Shown: in pieces, positions 52,501 to 63,855 of the stretch
Layout: every line of letters begins with the position of its first letter
Position numbering within the stretch: position 1 is the first letter of the stretch
Source: Bugula neritina
Lineage: Eukaryota; Bryozoa; Gymnolaemata; Cheilostomatida; Bugulidae
DNA length: 64,000 bases
Assembly (NCBI GenBank): GCA_964035545.1
Contig: OZ037766.1
Location: 22,721,767-22,785,766 of the forward strand
Direction: 5' to 3'
The notes under the pieces: generated by a model
What the model was told of the DNA's origin: nothing
The model's input: the letters and a program-made list of their open reading frames with translations, nothing else
The model's database searches: none
Translations under genes and position numbers: made by a program

Positions 52501-53878
52501 GCTCTGTATAGTATGCATTACTACCTCTCGCACATGAGAGCTCTGAATGTCAAACAAGTTAATCAATTCAAATTCAGTTAGTTGAGCAAAGTGAGCTAGA
52601 GTCATATCACTGGGGAAATACTGGCAGCAGTCAGCTAGGCCCTGCAACATGTAGGCATCATTATTATGAACTTCCCAAGACAGCAGACTGCCCTGAGCAC
52701 AGATATTACTCTACATTGATAATTACACAGGAAGCAGAGTAAAATTAGCTACACAGTGTATTTATGACAGCACTTCATAGTATGATGAATGTAACTCTAG
52801 AATTCTGTCTACGTGCTGCTCAGTAAACATTAGCATCAACTCCCATTATTTCAACACAGGTCTCAATATTATACATACAATGGCTCTTATGTTTGCCAGA
52901 ACACACACAGGTAGAAAATGTAAATTATAAGTTGCAGAAGGTATATATACTGTATGCTGGGTTGATGGAAAACAGGTACATCTAGCCACCTGTTGCTAGT
53001 TATGTAATATCCCTACAATGTTTGCCGTCAAACTTAATCACTTAGGTACTCAACTCTTCTAATTTTAGAAAAGAAATCAATACACCCGAATGTAATTCAT
53101 ATAATAACTTTTATACTATAGGAAATAACATGATGTCCCGTACTAGCAGTTGATATACCAGTACATGACCACTTCAACTGCACGTCTGTTATTATAGTTA
53201 CTGATAGTGTATTAGTACAGTTGCCAATAGCTAGTAACCAAAGTGCTAAACTATTCAATTCTACACCAGTGTAACGCTGCAAGGTGTAGTGTATGACTAC
53301 AGTTACAACTTAGATTAATTAGTTAAGGCTAGCCAGCATTATATCTAAACATTGTTGCACTCAGAACACCTCAGTTTTACTCCTACCATGACTCAAGCTA
53401 TGCCGGCAAGATCCTGTTCTTACACTAAGAACAAAATCCATATAGCCCAAGCTCTCACCTTGGAGTGAAGAAAGGAGTAAAAGGGGGACATAGGTTCCAA
53501 CGCATCAGTACCACCATCCCTGGGAGAAGGTGAACAACTACCAGGACTAGCCACCTCCTGCTCATAGGGAGACTTTCTGCCACTTAAATCGCCTAATGAA
53601 AGAGAACATGTGTCACTGCTTGTGATTGGCTGCCTAGAGAGGAGCCGTGCCCTAGTTGAAACAAGCACCTCATCCTCCATGCCAGAATCTGACTTCTCGC
53701 AGCCCTCGGGACCAGAAGAAGATATGACACTGGCTAGTCTCTCTACTTGTATAGCCACAGCTCCGTCAACAACGCAAGGTAGGGTGACCAGTGAGGGACC
53801 CTGTATTGGTGATATTGGGGATATAGCACCTCCTGCATCCAATATAGAACCATCTGAAAACACCTCGTCATCTGACAT
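28583..53878 (-). CDS. MAST: Microtubule-associated serine/threonine kinase (MAST)
   Basis: Thirty exons keep phase throughout and give 1849 residues: 53878-53459, 52641-52462, 51006-50784, 48481-48393, 47682-47654, 47444-47368, 46136-46058, 44760-44688, 44322-44156, 41899-41824, 41221-41000, 40801-40703, 40416-40287, 40124-39977, 39620-39412, 38700-38559, 37583-37396, 37291-37073, 36989-36870, 36634-36507, 36230-36105, 36024-35902, 35790-35524, 34285-33708, 33471-33368, 33090-32884, 32641-32439, 32119-31985, 31670-31503, 29203-28583. Order: a Ser/Pro-rich N-terminus, a SAM-like stretch (~141-200), MAST motifs [20 protein letters not shown] and [19 protein letters not shown]1908 (~447-621), an AGC kinase (~656-960), a Ser-rich linker, PDZ (~1507-1597) and a Ser/Pro tail. 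MASTs phosphorylate cytoskeletal and signalling partners, with PDZ binding such as PTEN in vertebrates. An in-frame TGA lies five codons before the ATG. Confidence 0.93.
31503..32641 (-). other. MAST: MAST PDZ domain (exons 27-29)
   Basis: [21 protein letters not shown] gives a divergent carboxylate-binding loop (RGYGFF, matching KYGFTL of other MASTs). [25 protein letters not shown] and [14 protein letters not shown] complete the fold. A basic stretch after it ([14 protein letters not shown]) matches the family. Confidence 0.88.
32670..32765 (+). repeat. Short tandem repeat near MAST exon 27
   Basis: Imperfect units of about 20 bp built on GTGCTA.CA(G/T)GTG.TACAAG, in the intron just upstream (in gene sense) of the first PDZ exon. 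Confidence 0.7.
36241..36490 (+). repeat. 22-bp minisatellite in a MAST intron
   Basis: About 11 copies of ACACGTAGTAACTGGTACATGT, filling most of the intron between exons 20 and 21. Because the unit is not a multiple of three and lacks stops on the minus strand, all three minus frames stay open; these are not genes. Confidence 0.92.
36655..36812 (+). repeat. AGAGTATA-type tandem repeat in a MAST intron
   Basis: Imperfect units of ~21-22 bp (AGAGTATAATGTATAGATAGC) in the intron between exons 19 and 20. Confidence 0.8.
36870..40124 (-). other. MAST: MAST AGC-type kinase domain (exons 14-19)
   Basis: The domain shows a Gly loop (SNGAYG|VVWLV), a catalytic Lys in FAIKKL, the hinge MEYVEGGD, HRDLKPDN (its Asn codon is split by an intron at 38559/37583), DFGLSK, the T-loop [20 protein letters not shown] and RDPLKRLG. 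An AGC tail follows ([15 protein letters not shown]). All key residues are present, so the kinase should be active. Confidence 0.93.
37990..38345 (+). repeat. 21-bp minisatellite in a MAST intron
   Basis: About 16 copies of a 21-bp unit (ATTATATTCTATACCACACAC) in the intron that splits the Asn codon of the kinase HRDLKPDN motif. A minus-strand frame repeats seven residues (CGIEYNV) but has no support as a gene. Confidence 0.93.
40428..40580 (+). repeat. ~28-bp tandem repeat in a MAST intron
   Basis: Five to six units of CACTATCATCAGATGTGACATAGT with small changes, in the intron between exons 12 and 13. Confidence 0.85.
41221..41360 (-). repeat. 42-bp tandem repeat carrying copies of the exon 11 acceptor
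   Basis: On the minus strand, GTATATCACAG followed by CCTGTGAGATATGATA recurs about three times at 42-bp steps. The last copy is the true acceptor, where GCTGTGGG replaces CCTGTGAG. Each copy therefore offers a possible 3' splice site, and the frame stays open through all of them into exon 11. Confidence 0.8.
42083..42242. mobile_element. Foldback MITE, copy 1
   Basis: Nearly the whole 160-bp sequence is an inverted repeat: CTATAAGCAGC..CAAGTTG...GTGCAGTAGTTTG...CTCGAGTTT and its complement back to GCTGCTTATAG. It lies in the intron between MAST exons 9 and 10. It shares its ends and GTGCAGTAGTT core with the copy at 49153-49287. Confidence 0.8.
45837..45908 (+). repeat. 24-bp triple tandem repeat
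   Basis: Three near-identical units of CACTTGGTCATATTAAGTA plus CAATA, in the MAST intron between exons 7 and 8. Confidence 0.85.
49153..49287. mobile_element. Foldback MITE, copy 2
   Basis: Inverted-repeat structure with the same ends (CTATAAGCAGCTC / GAGCAGCTTATAG) and the same internal GAGTGCAGTAGTT as the copy at 42083-42242, in the MAST intron between exons 3 and 4. The flanks extend the inverted repeat (AATTGTT / GACAATT). Confidence 0.8.
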
Positions 53879-54439
53879 CTTGTCAATGTGTCACAAACTT
53901 ATTACTTCAAAAACCTTGACTTTTCTGAGAAAGAAGTTGCTGCATCTAGAAAAAAGAAAATACAAATTTTGTATAATAAACCAATTGACTGCAAAAACTA
54001 CAATATTAACTAAATGGTCAAGCAGTTTAGAGGTTGAGGTAAACACCTCATTGAGCAAAATACAAACTTCCTCAAGCTAACCATATTATTACGTCAACAT
54101 TCTACCTGTCAGTAAACATAATTTTTTGATTATCTTCCTAATGTTACTTTTTTAAAAATATGTTAGGAAATATAATAGAATAGTCAAGTGAGTTAATAAA
54201 ACCCCATCTCTAAAATGGTGGAAAATGTGCAATGAAACAGTTCAGGCTGCCTTCCTGAATAACACCAACTCTGAGTACAATACACACACAGTCACTGTGT
54301 TTCAATGTATAGCACACAGCATATTATGAAGAAAAACAGTCTTCCCTCCCAATAAAGTGTCGATGGTTAGTTGGTATCTGTAGTGTAGAAGTAGATGTTC
54401 ACCAACCCTAGCTCAGGTACAGAAGGATATCTACACATT

Positions 54440-54690
54440 CGTCTTATTTTGAGAATGATTTCCTTTTTTGTAAGAAAAAGCCATTTCAGTTTGCGAAAAC
54501 AAGTAGAAGATAGCTTGATGCAGCACAAAGTTTGGGGCCACTGAGTGCAGCAGTTGGAAACCCAGTTTGGACAATGATGTGTATACAAAAATTGCACTCA
54601 GTGACAAATAACTTTGCGCTGCACCTAGCAATTTCCAAACGCATAGCCCTATTCAGAAATTCCAGTGGAGAAGCTTTGAAATTTATTAGT
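54440..54690. mobile_element. Imperfect foldback element upstream of MAST
   Basis: TGCAGCACAAAGTTTGGGGCCACTG on the left arm is met by the reverse complement of CAGTGACAAATAACTTTGCGCTGCA on the right. The arms are diverged. It differs from the other foldback family in sequence, although both carry a GAGTGCAG motif. Confidence 0.45.
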
Positions 54691-56115
54691 TTAGTAGAAA
54701 TTTGCAGCCTGAAAGTTCATTTCCTCGAGACTCTAAATGTGGGTTTTATGCGCAGCGTAATGTTTATCAATTTAAAGTATACCTGAGGAGTACATACCTA
54801 CGAAAACTGAACTACCGCTAGATGATACAATTGTGATTTACTAGTGCTAGCTGTTATATATACACACAGTATATAATCTAAAACATACCAATGATATATA
54901 ATTACGATATTATTATTCACAATAATAGCTAAATTAATACATCATTGCCTGTTATATTACATCAAGAAGAGATTATCCACACACGAGTAAAATTATTTGA
55001 AAAGATGAAATATAAGAACTACATTCATTTTTGCATCTATGATCTACGCTAACTTTCCAAATCAATGCTACTGTCTAGACTTTATTTAAGTTTCAAACAA
55101 GCAGAATATAATAATCATAACACGTTATTATAATATTTTATAATACCACACATGAATGTAGCACCTATTGAATAAACTCAGTGTATATCATAAGAGAAAA
55201 GTACAAGGTTGACTACTGATACAATTTATCATATTATTAGCTTTTTCATTCCTAGCCAGACATCAATGATTCATAGCTTAATTCCCAGCATAGTTGAGTG
55301 TTTCTAGCAATGACACAAATCTGCAGGTTGAAATATTAATTACTTATACACTATTTTATACCTATCCTCTAGTAGTTAAATATGAGCATTATAAGTGAAT
55401 TTACAAACTACTTACAAACAGTCCTTTTTGAGGGCCTTCTAGTCAAATTTAGCAAATGACAAAAAAGCATTAAAATACCGGACAAAATAATTGGTTTATC
55501 AAATAACAACTAAGCTTAGTATATGGTATACATTTATTTTCAATATCAAATGGGCAGCTAAACAATTTTCTATAGGCATTTAGAAATGTAGGTAAACAAT
55601 ATCTGCTACAAAAAATCATGTGCCCAATGGCCATGGTACATCCATCCTATTTTATTACTTTTAAAATAAAGTTGCTGCCAGGCAGCATGGACTATTATCA
55701 ATTTATATTAAAACAACGTATTCAACAAGCCGCCTAATTTGAAACCCTAAAAAGCGATGGCAATGTTGGCAAAAGGTTCTGTCATACAAATGCTCTAAAA
55801 AACCCCCAATAACCTGGAAGGAGATTAAGAAACTAGACAGCCGCTGTCTTAATTTTTCAACAAGTGGGAAGGAAATATGGAATTGAAACATGTACCCTTT
55901 AAATTTTAGATTTGACTTTAAAGATGGCTACAGAACATGGTGTAATTGTAAACTACTTATGAAACACAGAATATGAGAATAAAAACCTCACAATTTATAA
56001 TTTAGCTATCAACAAGTAATGAAAAAATGTAAAGCCACTTTCCAAACACAGCTTGGTGCAAATATAGTAAACTTCTGTTTTACAAGGTAATACCATTAAA
56101 GAAACTTGTACTTAC

Positions 56116-56172
56116 ATTGAGATTTTTTAATCCAGTACTTGTTTGACTTCTATGGTTAGGATATCAAAGATG
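56116..56172 (-). other. MAST: Candidate non-coding 5' exon of MAST
   Basis: A minus-strand interval flanked by ATTTCATTGCAG and GTAAGTAC. It has no useful reading frame of its own and sits between the donor at 58863 and the acceptor at 53946. Inferred from splice signals only. Confidence 0.35.
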
Positions 56173-58639
56173 CTGCAATGAAATACATCACTCAGTATTA
56201 GCACTGATTTTTTTCACTATGGAATGAATCAAACTGGTGATATGCGACATACTTTATGCTGGTATTAGTAACACTATATAAATTAGTTTGTTATCATAAT
56301 AGTGTTCTATAAGATATATCAATTCAGATAAAAAAGATTATTACGTAGAAGCATAGCTGGTTTATTGACCAGAACTGCAGTGTATTGGGCCATAACATCA
56401 AATATTGAATAGTCAGAACCTCTATAAGGACTTAAGATAATCAAAATGATAGAATAGCAAAGTGATAGCAAATAACATTCAATCTCTGCTTTAAAGTTAA
56501 GATTACACCTGGCTATCTAATCTGACCTGCAGTATTATCAATATACCAATAGTTTGGGAACAGTGATATAAAGAAAATTTGAAAGAGTTCTAGAAAACTG
56601 TATTGGCAAATATTATTCAACATTTGAGTCTGGATCAAGCATGACATTGCTTGACCTGTGACTGAATATTCATCTACCAGTAGACAGTTCTAGGTGGAGC
56701 TGCATTCTGGTGGTATAATGTAAAGGTCATCACATAACAAAGCTATACCTAATATAAAAAGAAAGTAAGTTGTGATTTTTAGGTAAAGCCTCAAGGTTTA
56801 ATAGGTTTAATAATTCTGCACATTTAGAGCAGCTAAAATAATAACATCCAAAATAATGTCAAAATCATTTTGGTAACAGTAGCAAGTTACTATTTATTCA
56901 CAGCATTTATTAAGCAACCAAAAAGACATCACCCTGTTTTCAAATTATACTTGCAAATCAGGCAAGCTGTCACCCTTAGGTCACTTTATTTATCAGTAAA
57001 TTATAATTGATTTCAACACCAGTCTACTTATCCTAATATTTGGTTAATGCTATGACACCAATCAGTAGTAATTGAGTCAGCAGTGACTAAACTAGACTCC
57101 AGTAACATGTAGGGTTAAATTATTGGTTACAAAAACGCAATGCACAACTATTAGAAATATTAAATTAATTATTGTTAGCATTAGAGGCAGTAGCTATAGT
57201 GGCTGAAAGTGGAAAAAGTAACAGTAATCATAATTATTTGGTAAGCATTCTAATCAAAGAAACAGCTGTAGTAGGTCTGATCAAATTAAGTTTCAAGTTA
57301 ACTTTAACAATACATTATAATTAAAATTCATGCTGTAAATTGAACTGAGAAAAAAACCTAAAACAGCATTACTGCAAGTATCCAGGCCTAACCAAATTGG
57401 GGCGATTTGTATCCTATCACCGGATTCCTAAAACGAACTAGTGAAATTTGAAACATCAGATTATTCAGAAAATTTGGCAACTCTTATTGATTGAGCAGAT
57501 TAATATTTATGTATTACACAAAGATGTCTTTACAAACGCTTTCAGCAAATGCATAAACTTTGTCAACAAAACTACCACCATCTTTCATTTCTGTAACAGT
57601 GAAGGTTAATAGTCATAATGGAATTTTTTCAATATGTCCAGGTTTTTACACTGATTATGTGGAAATTAAAAAGAAAATAGACAAATCTATGGAAGTCCCT
57701 AACTAATTTTGATACCAAGGGTTAATGCAAGATATATAGTTTTCTTGATTGAAAGAGACATACATGTACCTACATCCTGAGAATATGACCAAATGTATTA
57801 TAATAAATATTTTATTTATTTACTAATAATTTTTTTTCATAGTATTTAATGAAAATGATATAAAGTCAATTTATAGAAAGAAATTACTGCTGGTCTCCAT
57901 TGCAAATACTTATGATACTAGGTAATACCAGTGATTCTACAGCTACAGGTAATAAGTCTACTAGTTAATTGGTATTGCTTCTGGTGATGTAAACAACCAA
58001 TTTATATATTATCATTTGTTGTCTTTTATGGCGACAGCAACTAAATTTAAAATTATTACTGCATACTGAATTGGTAATGTATACAGTGAGTATTAAACAT
58101 GAATTGGCTTAGCTACATATAAAAAAAACTAATTAGTTGATAAAATTAATTGCTAGCTGCTAATCATACTCCCTGCATCATATTGAGGCTAATACTTGTA
58201 AAACAAGGAGTAAAGGCAAAGTCAACATTCAGTTTTATACTGGCTATTGAATCACTATACTACATATTTAATTTTGTTCTTTAGTTACAAATTAAACTCC
58301 TGACTTTGAAACTTGCTTTCTAGTCCAGACTTAATAATACTTGGTATACTGCACCAATTCCACTACCGTCACAATAGTTGTGATTTTTGTTATCAAGAAA
58401 AAATAACTACTATCATCATGACAATAAATATAAACATAATGATACCATGTCTGTCGTTAGATTTACTTGGTCATTGACTAAGATTTACTGTTACCTCTGT
58501 TACAATCAATTATAATAATTATTATAATAAATACAACTATTTAAACTTTATTATCATAATATTAATTGTTAGTGGTATTGCTTGCTATAAATCAACCAAT
58601 GACACTGTCATGCCTAGAATTTACTGAGTAGCACTTGGT

Positions 58640-58760
58640 GACTTACACTTAGTAGCAGTACTGGCTACTACTACTAGTATTACTATTAGTATTAGTATTA
58701 AAATACAAAGTTTGTGTTACATGAGTAAACAACTAATACTAGTAGCACTAGTAGTAGTAG
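58640..58760 (+). repeat. CTACTA/TAGTAG imperfect triplet repeats
   Basis: ACTACTACTAGTATTACTATTAGTATTAGT followed about 60 bp later by TAGTAGCACTAGTAGTAGTAGTACTACTAC. The two blocks can pair with each other. They lie next to the candidate first MAST exon. Confidence 0.6.
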
Positions 58761-59984
58761 TACTACTACAGATGAAATAGTAAAATATAAATACAATATT
58801 GTAATTGTCAAGACTACTACTAACAGTATAACTATATAAATATATATATTAGAGATACTCACCTTAAGTTCATTCATTTCTCAGTCATTGTTTCGATTAG
58901 TTTTGAAATTGTTGAACTTGAACTGCTTCACCTCGAATTTTGTGATAATAATCACAACAATACTAGTCGTATAACAACAGTTATTAATTAAGTATCACCA
59001 AGTCCATTTTAATGCTTAAATTTAAGACGAAGTTAAACTAAATCTTCATCAACATGCCTTTGCCTATGGTCATGGTGATGGTCATATGGTTATTGTAATC
59101 TGTAATATTATTACAAGTTTGTCTTGTTTGAGTTGAAACTCGTATTTTGCTTTCACCGAATCAGTATGGAAGTAAGTATAACTGTCACTTTAGACTCAGA
59201 CTGAAAGTGAATATGAGTACGAGTATCACATTCACTTTCAGTTTCATTAGTCCTAGAAAGTTTTAGTAGTCGTAGAACTAGAATAAGAATGCCCAACACT
59301 AACCCCAATGCAGTCAATGCTACTCAGACTCACTGATGTGACAGAGTGCCACCTTCTTCATAAGCTACTGTAAGGAAACAGTCAGCATATGTAATGTTTG
59401 CGAAACATGGTTACTTCAATAAACAATGAGTAAATTTTACAGCGAATACAGCCTAGTTTAACTTCAATCATCAATGAACTTAGTTGATTTACAAGCCGGA
59501 AACTGTAAATTAACGTTCAAGAGATTGCGAAAACTTGAATAGTTTTGATTAGAAGTTGTCTTCTTTACAGATATTGCAAATACGGACAACTTTCAAATAG
59601 TGAGCATGAATTATTAAGCAATTATAATTATTGCCCATAACTGGCCTATATATATTTTTTAATTCCTATGTCTACTAACAAATGCAGGGATGTTTTAGAT
59701 TTGGCTACAAGTGTTTTTATAGACTAACATTAAATGATATGTTGATTTCGAAGTTGAACTTTACAGTTGAAAAATCTTCATAGACAATAAAACAGATGTA
59801 TAAATACAATCCATGATGACTACACTTGACATAAACATAGAACATATAAAATGAAGCAGTAGCTCAAAATAAATTTAATTTATTTGAACTCTGCACAAAC
59901 AACACTTCAACTGAATAAAAATGAATAAATTGCACAACATAGTACTATGTACATGATAAAGTAAAGTAAGAAGTCTGTTCATTA

Positions 59985-62900
59985 TCATGACATGGCATCG
60001 TTTGATAGTGGGGGAAACACAAGTATATCATCTTCTGTGGAGCATTTTAGAGGGTCATCTACAGTCTTAATTGAAAGTCCGCCATCAGATTTGGAGTCAA
60101 GCTCTCCAATTACTAAATCTCCTTTATCGCTACCACTGGGCAGGCATAGAACACAGAAATAGTCACCATTACCTAGCTCCTTTGGTGTCATGCCAATGCA
60201 GGCAAAGTGAAACCACTGCTTACATCTTTCACACTGCACCCAACTAATAGATTCCTCTATAAACAAAAATGACATGATTTTTTAAAGTGGACATTGAAGC
60301 CTATAAAGTAATTTGTAAAACACTTACAATGGAACTACATGCTAAGAGAATGACGACCCTAGAAAAAGGAAGTGTGGGCTTCAGATCTCTTTATCTGAAC
60401 AGTTCACTTACCCACAATAATCTAAGATTTAAATGGACATTTAAAAGAGATTAATAATAATCATTGGCCATGAGTTATTCACACATGATAATGGAGAGCT
60501 AATAAACCACACCAGTGAATAACATGTCTTGTCAATGAGACAGATGTTGCTGTTACAATACCCAATCTCACGATACTTACCATCTGGCAGGAGGCAGCCA
60601 TCAACGGCAGCACAGTTCTCATCATATTCACCCCAATCTTCCTCTTCCTCGGTAATTTCTATAACTATCCTCTTTTTCTTCTTCTGGCCAGTCGAGTCTG
60701 TTTATCACATAACACATATAGAGCACATTCAATATAGTATAATATTATACTACCTCTAAATTCAATGTACTACATACTATATATTATAAAACATGCTACT
60801 ACATATAGAGCACATTAAATATAGTAGAATATGCTAGATATTATATATACTAATACATAAAGAAATGTCAAATATGAGTATAATATTATATATGGGCTAC
60901 GACGGCGCTTTATTTATAGTTTGCCTAATAATATGATACTGGCGATATATTAGCCATTTATATAAAACATGTAAAAAATTAAAAGTTAAAAGTTCAGCTT
61001 TCATTATTATAGCTTGAGATCTATGAGCAGGGCAATTCCAATACGTGGCATATAGACATTACGTCTCACCATTTACAACCAGTTCTCCAACTTATTATTG
61101 GCACCTGAGTTGATGACCGCAGTATAACCCTTGACTATGATGTTTGAGGTGACTATTATCTAGAAGTTACGCAGCCAAGATGTGTGCACACAAAAATCCT
61201 GGTAGGTTTCAACCTACCATGGCATGATCATCACTTAGCTGCCATATCATAACTATAGACTCATTGCTGCAGCATTTGGTTATCAGGTAAGACGAGCATT
61301 GTAAATATCCAAAAATATAATGTGGTAATACACTCACTCTTACGATCGCCTTTCCTTCGCCTCGATTTCGTCTCCTTGTGGCTACTTGTTGTGCTTGAAA
61401 TAACAGCTTCTTGGGTGGGTTTATTGATAGACACACTAGATTTACTAGCACTTTTAATATTTTCATCTCTCAGCGATAACACTTGCTTCTAAAATAAATA
61501 ATGAAACTTATACTACATAAACTATCATGTAACTTTTAAATTATTTCATGAAAATTATTTAGCAGATAACACGGAGCAGAACTACAACTTACTACAATAA
61601 AATAGCAGTAGATATCAAATTAACATGGCAATGTTTGAAACTATTCAGATATACATTAAGAAAGATAAAATGATGAAATTATAGTAGTAGCACATTTTAT
61701 TCAATGTTCTGTAAAACAACAGCAAAATAAAGCGAATGCCAGTCTTGGCTTTGATTTGACCCTGTGAATGGTAATACATGGACTACCCACCCATAGCTGT
61801 TAGATCTAATCTCAACCTATGTGAAACTTGTTGTTATATGAGAACGAAGATACCTGTTGGACTATTTGTACAATCATTCACGAGTATCAGTGAAAACATA
61901 TCTTACCCTGGGAGGTTTAGTCTTGAGAGGTGGTGGAGGCTGTAGTCCGTTAAGATTGTACTCACTAAGAGTTTTGTAGAAGGAGTGTAGATGCTCACAC
62001 TCAGGGACCGTAACTTCTACAAGCAATCCCTCAACCAGTACCATTTCCAGTTTCTGGCAGAACTCTTTCGTTGGCTCAACATCAGGAATATCAAACACTG
62101 GGTAATCTAATACATATGAGAAAAAAGATAGTCAAATACATATAATTATATTGTCAATTAGAATAAACACTAGCCTCACTGTTACATTAGACATAAATCT
62201 CAAGTATTCAAAACAAGGGAAAAAATGCTAAAGAGATAAAAATACAACTGAAAAAAAGATCCCAAAAATTGTGAGTCAGAGTAAACCTAAAGTGAAAGCA
62301 CGATAGCCATGTTTAAATCTCAAAACAATCATTGGTTGTGCAATCCTAGCCTCAACTGCTCAAGCCTCATATATCAGCAAGATACTAGGACAAACCACAT
62401 TCAAATAAAAAAGTGATAAAAATGGAATTAGAAATCAATTAATGTTGTATCATTGAATAAGTGCAAAAGTTTATACACAGACCTGCAAAAAATGTGCACA
62501 AAACTTTCAACTTTTTACAGCTTTTCAACAGCCTTTTGGTTATTGAAACCTACATTCAAATGTTCAAGGAGAATTAGCAGTGCTCCGGAACAAGAGATCT
62601 GAGTTAATTAGAAAAACATTCAGCTTTGCAATAGACTATCAAGCCTCAAAAAACCATTAACCTGATATATTACAAACCTGTCTTTTTTGATGGGATATTT
62701 TGTGGTGAAATGTAGTCATGGTCTGGAAGTGGTTTAGTTTCCAGATGTTTCTCATATTCTTCTTGCTCTGTTTCCTTTCCCTACGCGCAATCACATATAT
62801 AGAATGCTATCACAGTTCTGTTATGTTGCAAACATGCCTTGTAAAGTAGTTGGTAGTTAGTATAAATTGTTATTGAAATCAAACGAGTGATATCTATAAG

Positions 62901-63855
62901 GCTCAGCAGATTTCAATGCTCAGTTTTTTTTGTAGAATAAATAACCCATTAAATTTGTAGTTCAAATACAAGAAATAAAAAGCACTGCAAATTAATTAAT
63001 TAATACATAACTCCTAAAAATGCATTATTCAAGTTTAGATGCAGTAACCTAAACTCTTTTCTTTTTTAAAAAAATTTAGTTTGGGGCGTAGGTTGAAATT
63101 ATCACAAGAAAATACGTGTACTTGTTTTTGCTTTATTTCTCATCTAGAACAACTTTTTTTCTATTCCTAAATGAGTGCATAGTAACCAAAATGCTGTGAT
63201 TTGCACCCGGACTATGATGGGGTAATTTGCTTTTACAATAATATTACGCAGAAGCATGAAGCTTCTGGATATACATAATCAGAAAAAACTTTGGAGTATG
63301 CTATGATGCAAATTTTCTAAGTAATAAACGCTTCTATCAAAATTAGACTGTGCTGGCCAATAAATTTGATGGCACTCTTTACCTGCAAGTTCCCAAGTGC
63401 CACTTTACCTCACTGAAATGAGTGTACACACCCCGTGTAGTGCCTAAATTCAGACTATCGGCAAATAGTCAGAGTAATAGGAATTAGAATGAGCATTTGT
63501 CATTACACAGTCAAGATTTGAAGAAATTAGAGGAAAAAGCAGGACCAAGTTGAACTATTTACCTTCCAAAACGAATTTTTGGCTTTAATCACATTAAACT
63601 TCTTGTTCAGCTGACGATAATCTGTCTGTTCCATCAACATCAACGCCTTTTGCTGCCAGTTTATAACTCTCTCAGTTAGATATTGTACAGCCTCAGCTTC
63701 TTCAAACCGAGCTGGTATCTTCTGTAGTGATATGAGTATTCTGTGAATCACGTCTAATTTAGGACGATTAGACCGTGTACAGTTGGGACAAAGTAAGATT
63801 TTTGTAGTTTCACTTTTTGGTGTGGGTCCGTTAGAAGAAAGGTCACTACAGCTAT
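59985..63855 (-). CDS. KDM5: Lysine-specific demethylase 5 (KDM5), C-terminal exons (5' partial)
   Basis: Six exons in phase, 63855-63563, 62780-62678, 62106-61907, 61488-61338, 60697-60581 and 60256-59985, encode about 378 residues. The N-terminal JmjN, ARID, PHD1 and JmjC domains lie right of the window. The first exon here carries LLCPNCTRSNRPKLD, the end of the second PHD finger, followed by the KDM5-type helical stretch (LQKIPARFEEAEAVQYL..RVINWQQKA). Next come VEGLLVEVTVPE, a basic linker (KSRRRKGDRK, QKKKKRIVIEITEEEEDW) and the C-terminal PHD3 finger split over two exons (ENCAAVDGC..WVQCERCKQWFHFACIGM...YFCVLC). KDM5 removes methyl groups from H3K4 in the nucleus, and PHD3 reads H3K4me3 in vertebrate KDM5A/B. 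A third PHD is absent from KDM5C/D. TTTATT near 59879 is a likely polyadenylation signal on the minus strand. Confidence 0.92.
63073..63186 (+). repeat. Dispersed repeat, copy 2
   Basis: It shares TTTGGGGCG.AGG.TGAA, ACTTGTTTTTGC...TTTCTCATCTAGAAC and GTGCATAGTAACC with 16105-16215, in the same orientation. It lies in the KDM5 intron between 62780 and 63563. Confidence 0.55.

Larger units (their letters stand above)
53879..59984. other. Region between MAST start and KDM5 end; probable MAST leader
   Basis: No coding gene is evident. On the minus strand there is an acceptor at 53946/53947 just before the MAST ATG, a 57-nt candidate exon (56172-56116) with acceptor TTGCAG and donor CAAT/GTAAGT, and a strong donor AAG/GTGAGT at 58863/58862. 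These fit a non-coding MAST leader starting near 58.9-59 kb. The rest is AT-rich, with a foldback at 54440-54690 and CTACTA/TAGTAG repeats at ~58640-58760. Confidence 0.45.

Noticed and set aside
54367-54786. Overlapping ORFs on both strands (66-84 codons)
   Set aside because: They lie on the arms of an imperfect foldback, which produces similar ORFs on both strands; no domain seen.
55703-55891. 62-codon minus-strand ORF with CQHCHRF
   Set aside because: The single Cys/His cluster is too little to call a zinc finger, and no splice sites or homologous neighbours support it.
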